Below the pieces are notes generated by a model. The model was not told the DNA's origin. It made no database searches and saw nothing but the letters and a program-made list of their open reading frames with translations. A DNA stretch of 64,000 nucleotides from UBA8752 sp002172485 (GTDB lineage Bacteria; Bacteroidota; Bacteroidia; Flavobacteriales_D; Sanyastnellaceae): positions 62,001 through 126,000 of the forward strand of contig JBELJZ010000003.1 of assembly GCA_042089915.1 (NCBI GenBank), given 5' to 3'. The position numbers and the translations under genes are program-made. Position 1 is the first letter of the stretch, and the number at the start of each line of letters is the position of its first letter. Below are positions 61,595 to 64,000 of this stretch, one piece after another.

Positions 61595-62365
61595 TCAGAC
61601 GTATTCGCGGCCGGCGACGTCGAGGACCTTGGTGGTCTTCTTGAGCGTGCGCAACACCATGAACACCACAAAGGCGAACGCGAGCAGAACCAGCCAGAAC
61701 GGCTGAATAAGCAGCCCCTCCCATCCATGTTGCCGGAACATGTGGAGGCCGTCGACCCAGGCGAAGCTGAGGAACATGGCGAAGAAGCCGTTGTACTCGC
61801 GCTTCAAGACATTCTTCAGTGAAAACGACACTTCCGGCCCCATCCAATGGCGGAGTGCAGGCCAGAAAGCAGGCACGTTAGAAGACCAATCCAGGTAAGC
61901 CTGGCCGAATTTGCCCCGCAGGAACTGCTCCTCCGCAAACATGATGCGCTCGTAATACAAGACATAGGTCAAGAGAAACGCCACCGTGAACCACACGTGG
62001 CCCATGTACATGACGATGCCCAACCACATGAGCAGGTTGCCCAGGTACAACGGGTGTCGGCAAATGCTGTACATCCCAAGCGTATTCAACGACTCGGCCA
62101 CTTGACCCTCCTTGGTGTTCCGACCTGAAGTTCCGCGTGGAGTATACCCCACGCACCATGCACGGACTGTCTGACCGGCCATGCCCACAGACAGGCAAAC
62201 CAGCGGCCAGATCCACGTCCCATCCGGGGCAGCAGACATGACCGTCCATTCCACATGTCCCAGCAAGACCAGAGGAATGGCCCCGAAAAACAAGAGCAAA
62301 GGCAAAAAGCTGCGCCAGCGGAACAGCCAGTTGCCCGACCGGTCCATTTCCTCAATGAGTGCCAT
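61595..62365 (-). CDS. ICMT/PEMT-family membrane methyltransferase
   Basis: The 256-residue protein has about six membrane segments and the isoprenylcysteine-methyltransferase-like core. GRNTKEGQVAESLNT is followed by GMYSICRHPLYLGNLL, where the RHPLYLGN motif binds SAM, and by YYERIMFAEEQFLRGKFG. From memory this arrangement recalls LmtA, which methylates a lipid A phosphate in Leptospira; that assignment is tentative. It shares one base with the end of the adaptor gene upstream, so it belongs to the efflux operon. A lipid or isoprenoid acceptor is likely. Confidence 0.78.
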   Translation of the reverse strand: MALIEEMDRSGNWLFRWRSFLPLLLFFGAIPLVLLGHVEWTVMSAAPDGTWIWPLVCLSVGMAGQTVRAWCVGYTPRGTSGRNTKEGQVAESLNTLGMYSICRHPLYLGNLLMWLGIVMYMGHVWFTVAFLLTYVLYYERIMFAEEQFLRGKFGQAYLDWSSNVPAFWPALRHWMGPEVSFSLKNVLKREYNGFFAMFLSFAWVDGLHMFRQHGWEGLLIQPFWLVLLAFAFVVFMVLRTLKKTTKVLDVAGREYV

Positions 62366-63468
62366 CAGTCAAAAATGGGCTGATTCCAACGCTTGATGGA
62401 GTCGCCTTCCGCCACGCCGGACAAGACCTCCACGGTCAATCCATCGGACAGACCGATTTCCAAATTCCGCCGCTCGAACTGCTGAGGGGAGGTTTGCACT
62501 TCCACAAACGGCTTGGGGCCTTCGTATTGGACAAGCGCCTCGCTGATGGCCAACACCTGCTCCCGCTTGTCGAGCACCACGTCGGCGTTCGCACTGAATC
62601 CCGCCCGGATGAAGTCCCCTTCGACGAGGGTCACCGCAGCCCGGATGTCAAATTGAACCGCGCCATTCTGCGGAATGCCCTTCGGAGAAATGTACTCCAG
62701 CGTGGCATCGAACTTCCGTCCCGGCATGGCGCCGATGCTGAGGATAAGCGGAATGCCCACCCGCAGGTTTTCGATTTCGCTCTCGTCAATCTGGCCGCGG
62801 AAAATCAAGTCGGTCATGTCGGCCACACTGGCGATGCTGGTGCCTTCGTTGAAAGTGTTCGCTTGGATGACCTGGTAACCGACCTCGACCGGTACGTCGA
62901 GTACCATGCCGTTGACTGTGCTGGCGATCATCGTGTTGGAGGCCTCTCCCGCCCGGCTGGCGGCGCCCTCCTTCACGATGCGGAGGTTGTCTTCTGCGGC
63001 CAGCATCTCTTCCTTGGCCTGAAGGAACGACGTTTCAGACTGCTGGAAATCCTGCTCCGACACCACTCCCGAGGCGAGCAGCGATTCCTGTCGCTCAAAA
63101 TCCCGGCGGCTGTTCTCCAACGAAATCCGGCTCCGCTCGACCCGACTTTGGGCCGCAGCCAGTGCCGCCATGTCCGGGACAACGCGGACCCGAGCGAGCA
63201 CGGTGCCTTGAGAAACGGTGTCCCCCGCCTCCACATAGAGCTCATCTACAATGCCGCTGATTTGCGGCTTGATCAGGATTTCCTTTCGAGGTCCGATGGT
63301 CCCGGAGCTCACCGACTTCTTGATGATGTCCGCGACGTAAGGTGCCTCCACTCCGAAGCGGGCCTCCGGGGCCTGTTCCTTCTGGTAGAGGTCGTTCAAG
63401 GTGTAAGCCGCCCCGGCGATGACCAGGAGGACGAAGAGGAGCAGAAGCGTAACGCGGCCTTTCTTCAT
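62365..63468 (-). CDS. HlyD/MacA-type efflux adaptor subunit
   Basis: The 367-residue protein has an N-terminal membrane anchor (VTLLLLFVLLVIAGAAYTL), a lipoyl-like half (PQISGIVDELYVEAGDTVSQG), a coiled-coil hairpin (about 105-175, with SLENSRRDFERQESLLASG), the second lipoyl half and a beta-barrel domain. Adaptors of this kind bridge an inner-membrane pump and an outer-membrane channel. The gene lies 12 bases after a MacB-type permease gene, so a MacAB-like tripartite exporter is likely. Its substrate is unknown. Confidence 0.9.
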   Translation of the reverse strand: MKKGRVTLLLLFVLLVIAGAAYTLNDLYQKEQAPEARFGVEAPYVADIIKKSVSSGTIGPRKEILIKPQISGIVDELYVEAGDTVSQGTVLARVRVVPDMAALAAAQSRVERSRISLENSRRDFERQESLLASGVVSEQDFQQSETSFLQAKEEMLAAEDNLRIVKEGAASRAGEASNTMIASTVNGMVLDVPVEVGYQVIQANTFNEGTSIASVADMTDLIFRGQIDESEIENLRVGIPLILSIGAMPGRKFDATLEYISPKGIPQNGAVQFDIRAAVTLVEGDFIRAGFSANADVVLDKREQVLAISEALVQYEGPKPFVEVQTSPQQFERRNLEIGLSDGLTVEVLSGVAEGDSIKRWNQPIFD

Positions 63469-63480
63469 GGGTTCAATTCA

Positions 63481-64000
63481 TCATCCTTCCGCACGAAGGG
63501 CCTCCACAGGTTTGATGGCCAAAGCTCGAATCGCAGGCAGGATGCCCGCGAAGATGGCCATCCCGAGGAGGATGCACAACACGGTGAGGACGGTTCCAAA
63601 ATCGATTTCGGGGTGGCGGAATACCCCGGCGTCTCCTCCGCCCTCGAGGTAGCCGTCGACCGCTTCCAACAGTCCGACGCCCAGCACCAGGCCGCACAGG
63701 CCAGCGAGGAAGGTGAGAAACAAGGTCTCGCCGATGATCTGGCAGAGGATCCGGACGGGCGTGGCACCCAAGCTCCGGCGAATGCCGAGCTCTTTCGTTC
63801 GCTCCTTGATGGAGATCAGCATGATGTTCGTGATGCCGATGACGCCGGCGAGGAGGGCCAGCGAACCAAACAACAGCGAGATGAGCCGCATGCCGGAGAA
63901 GAGCAATTCTGCCTTCTGGAACTCTTCCGCCATCGTCCAGCAGCCGATGGCCCGGGGATCATCGGGGTGGACACTGAGCCGTGACTTGATGAGCTGCTTG
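63481..64000 (-). CDS. MacB/FtsX-type ABC transporter permease (C-terminal part)
   Basis: The visible 172 residues are the C-terminal end of a MacB-like permease. The signature region SLLFGSLALLAGVIGITNIMLISIKERTKELGIRRSLGA is followed by two more membrane segments and the usual end PAIRALAIKPVEALRAEG. The N-terminus and any fused ATPase domain are beyond the window edge. MacB-type proteins do not move substrate through the membrane but drive the tripartite exporter by mechanical movement. Confidence 0.88.
   Translation of the reverse strand, partial: KQLIKSRLSVHPDDPRAIGCWTMAEEFQKAELLFSGMRLISLLFGSLALLAGVIGITNIMLISIKERTKELGIRRSLGATPVRILCQIIGETLFLTFLAGLCGLVLGVGLLEAVDGYLEGGGDAGVFRHPEIDFGTVLTVLCILLGMAIFAGILPAIRALAIKPVEALRAEG

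Noticed and set aside
1..64000. CRISPR array, prophage, insertion sequence or integron
   Set aside because: No regularly spaced repeats, transposase, integrase, phage genes or terminal inverted repeats were seen, and gaps between genes are too short.

Overview
The window comes from a high-GC member of the Bacteroidota, most likely a Flavobacteriales-type lineage; the exact family cannot be fixed from sequence alone. The evidence is a gliding-motility/type IX secretion (T9SS) type B C-terminal domain on a giant PKD protein, a PorE-like TPR/beta-propeller/OmpA protein, DUF4199 and DUF4294 proteins, an S46 dipeptidyl peptidase, a Bacteroidota-style ccm cluster, and promoter boxes of the TAnnTTTG type in front of many genes. 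Gene density is very high. Most neighbours overlap by ATGA or GTGA or lie a few bases apart, and there is no sign of a prophage, insertion sequence, CRISPR array, tRNA or rRNA gene.

Layout. 1-3715 (minus) is the N-terminal 1238 residues of a giant exported protein of unknown function, cut by the window edge. 3770-7780 (plus) holds a PglF/WbpM-type sugar-nucleotide dehydratase, a small unknown protein, a YigZ/IMPACT protein and a secreted esterase. 7782-10063 (minus) holds a methyltransferase, a DciA-like DUF721 protein and RecF. 10201-17965 (plus) holds a membrane TPR protein, RibH, a GT-C glycosyltransferase, a DUF2461 protein, two M1 metallopeptidases and BioY. 18036-23830 (minus) is an ECF sigma factor, a membrane-anchored PKD protein that looks like its partner, and a 1271-residue T9SS adhesin.

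23948-25099 is mnmA. 25115-26752 (minus) is a DUF4199 protein plus a GT2 glycosyltransferase. The 4.5S-type SRP RNA lies at 26815-26917, followed by an SDR, a biotin carboxylase and a DUF4294 protein. 30024-36977 is one tight run: exonuclease, ccmB, ccmC, a ccmD-like gene, ccmE of CxxxY type, ccmF, a DUF2520 protein and kdsC. yidC, a DUF6438 lipoprotein and a DPP7-like S46 peptidase follow. ppc is on the minus strand. An aldo/keto reductase remnant then leads into trmD, rplS and cutC.

46322-49621 (minus) is a histidine-degradation set, hutI and ftcD, with a tiny exported EF-hand protein between them. aroC and a dicarboxylate symporter follow. 52204-59355 is an envelope cluster: a PorE-like protein, a large TPR protein and a beta-barrel. 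gyrB is next, then a 48-codon SDR remnant. The window ends (minus strand) in an ICMT-like methyltransferase, an RND/ABC adaptor and the C-terminus of a MacB-type permease.

Themes. The cell secretes proteins through T9SS, feeds on peptides (M1, M1, S46, symporter, histidine catabolism) and makes c-type cytochromes with an unusual CcmE. Its promoters appear to sit so close to start codons that many transcripts may be leaderless.
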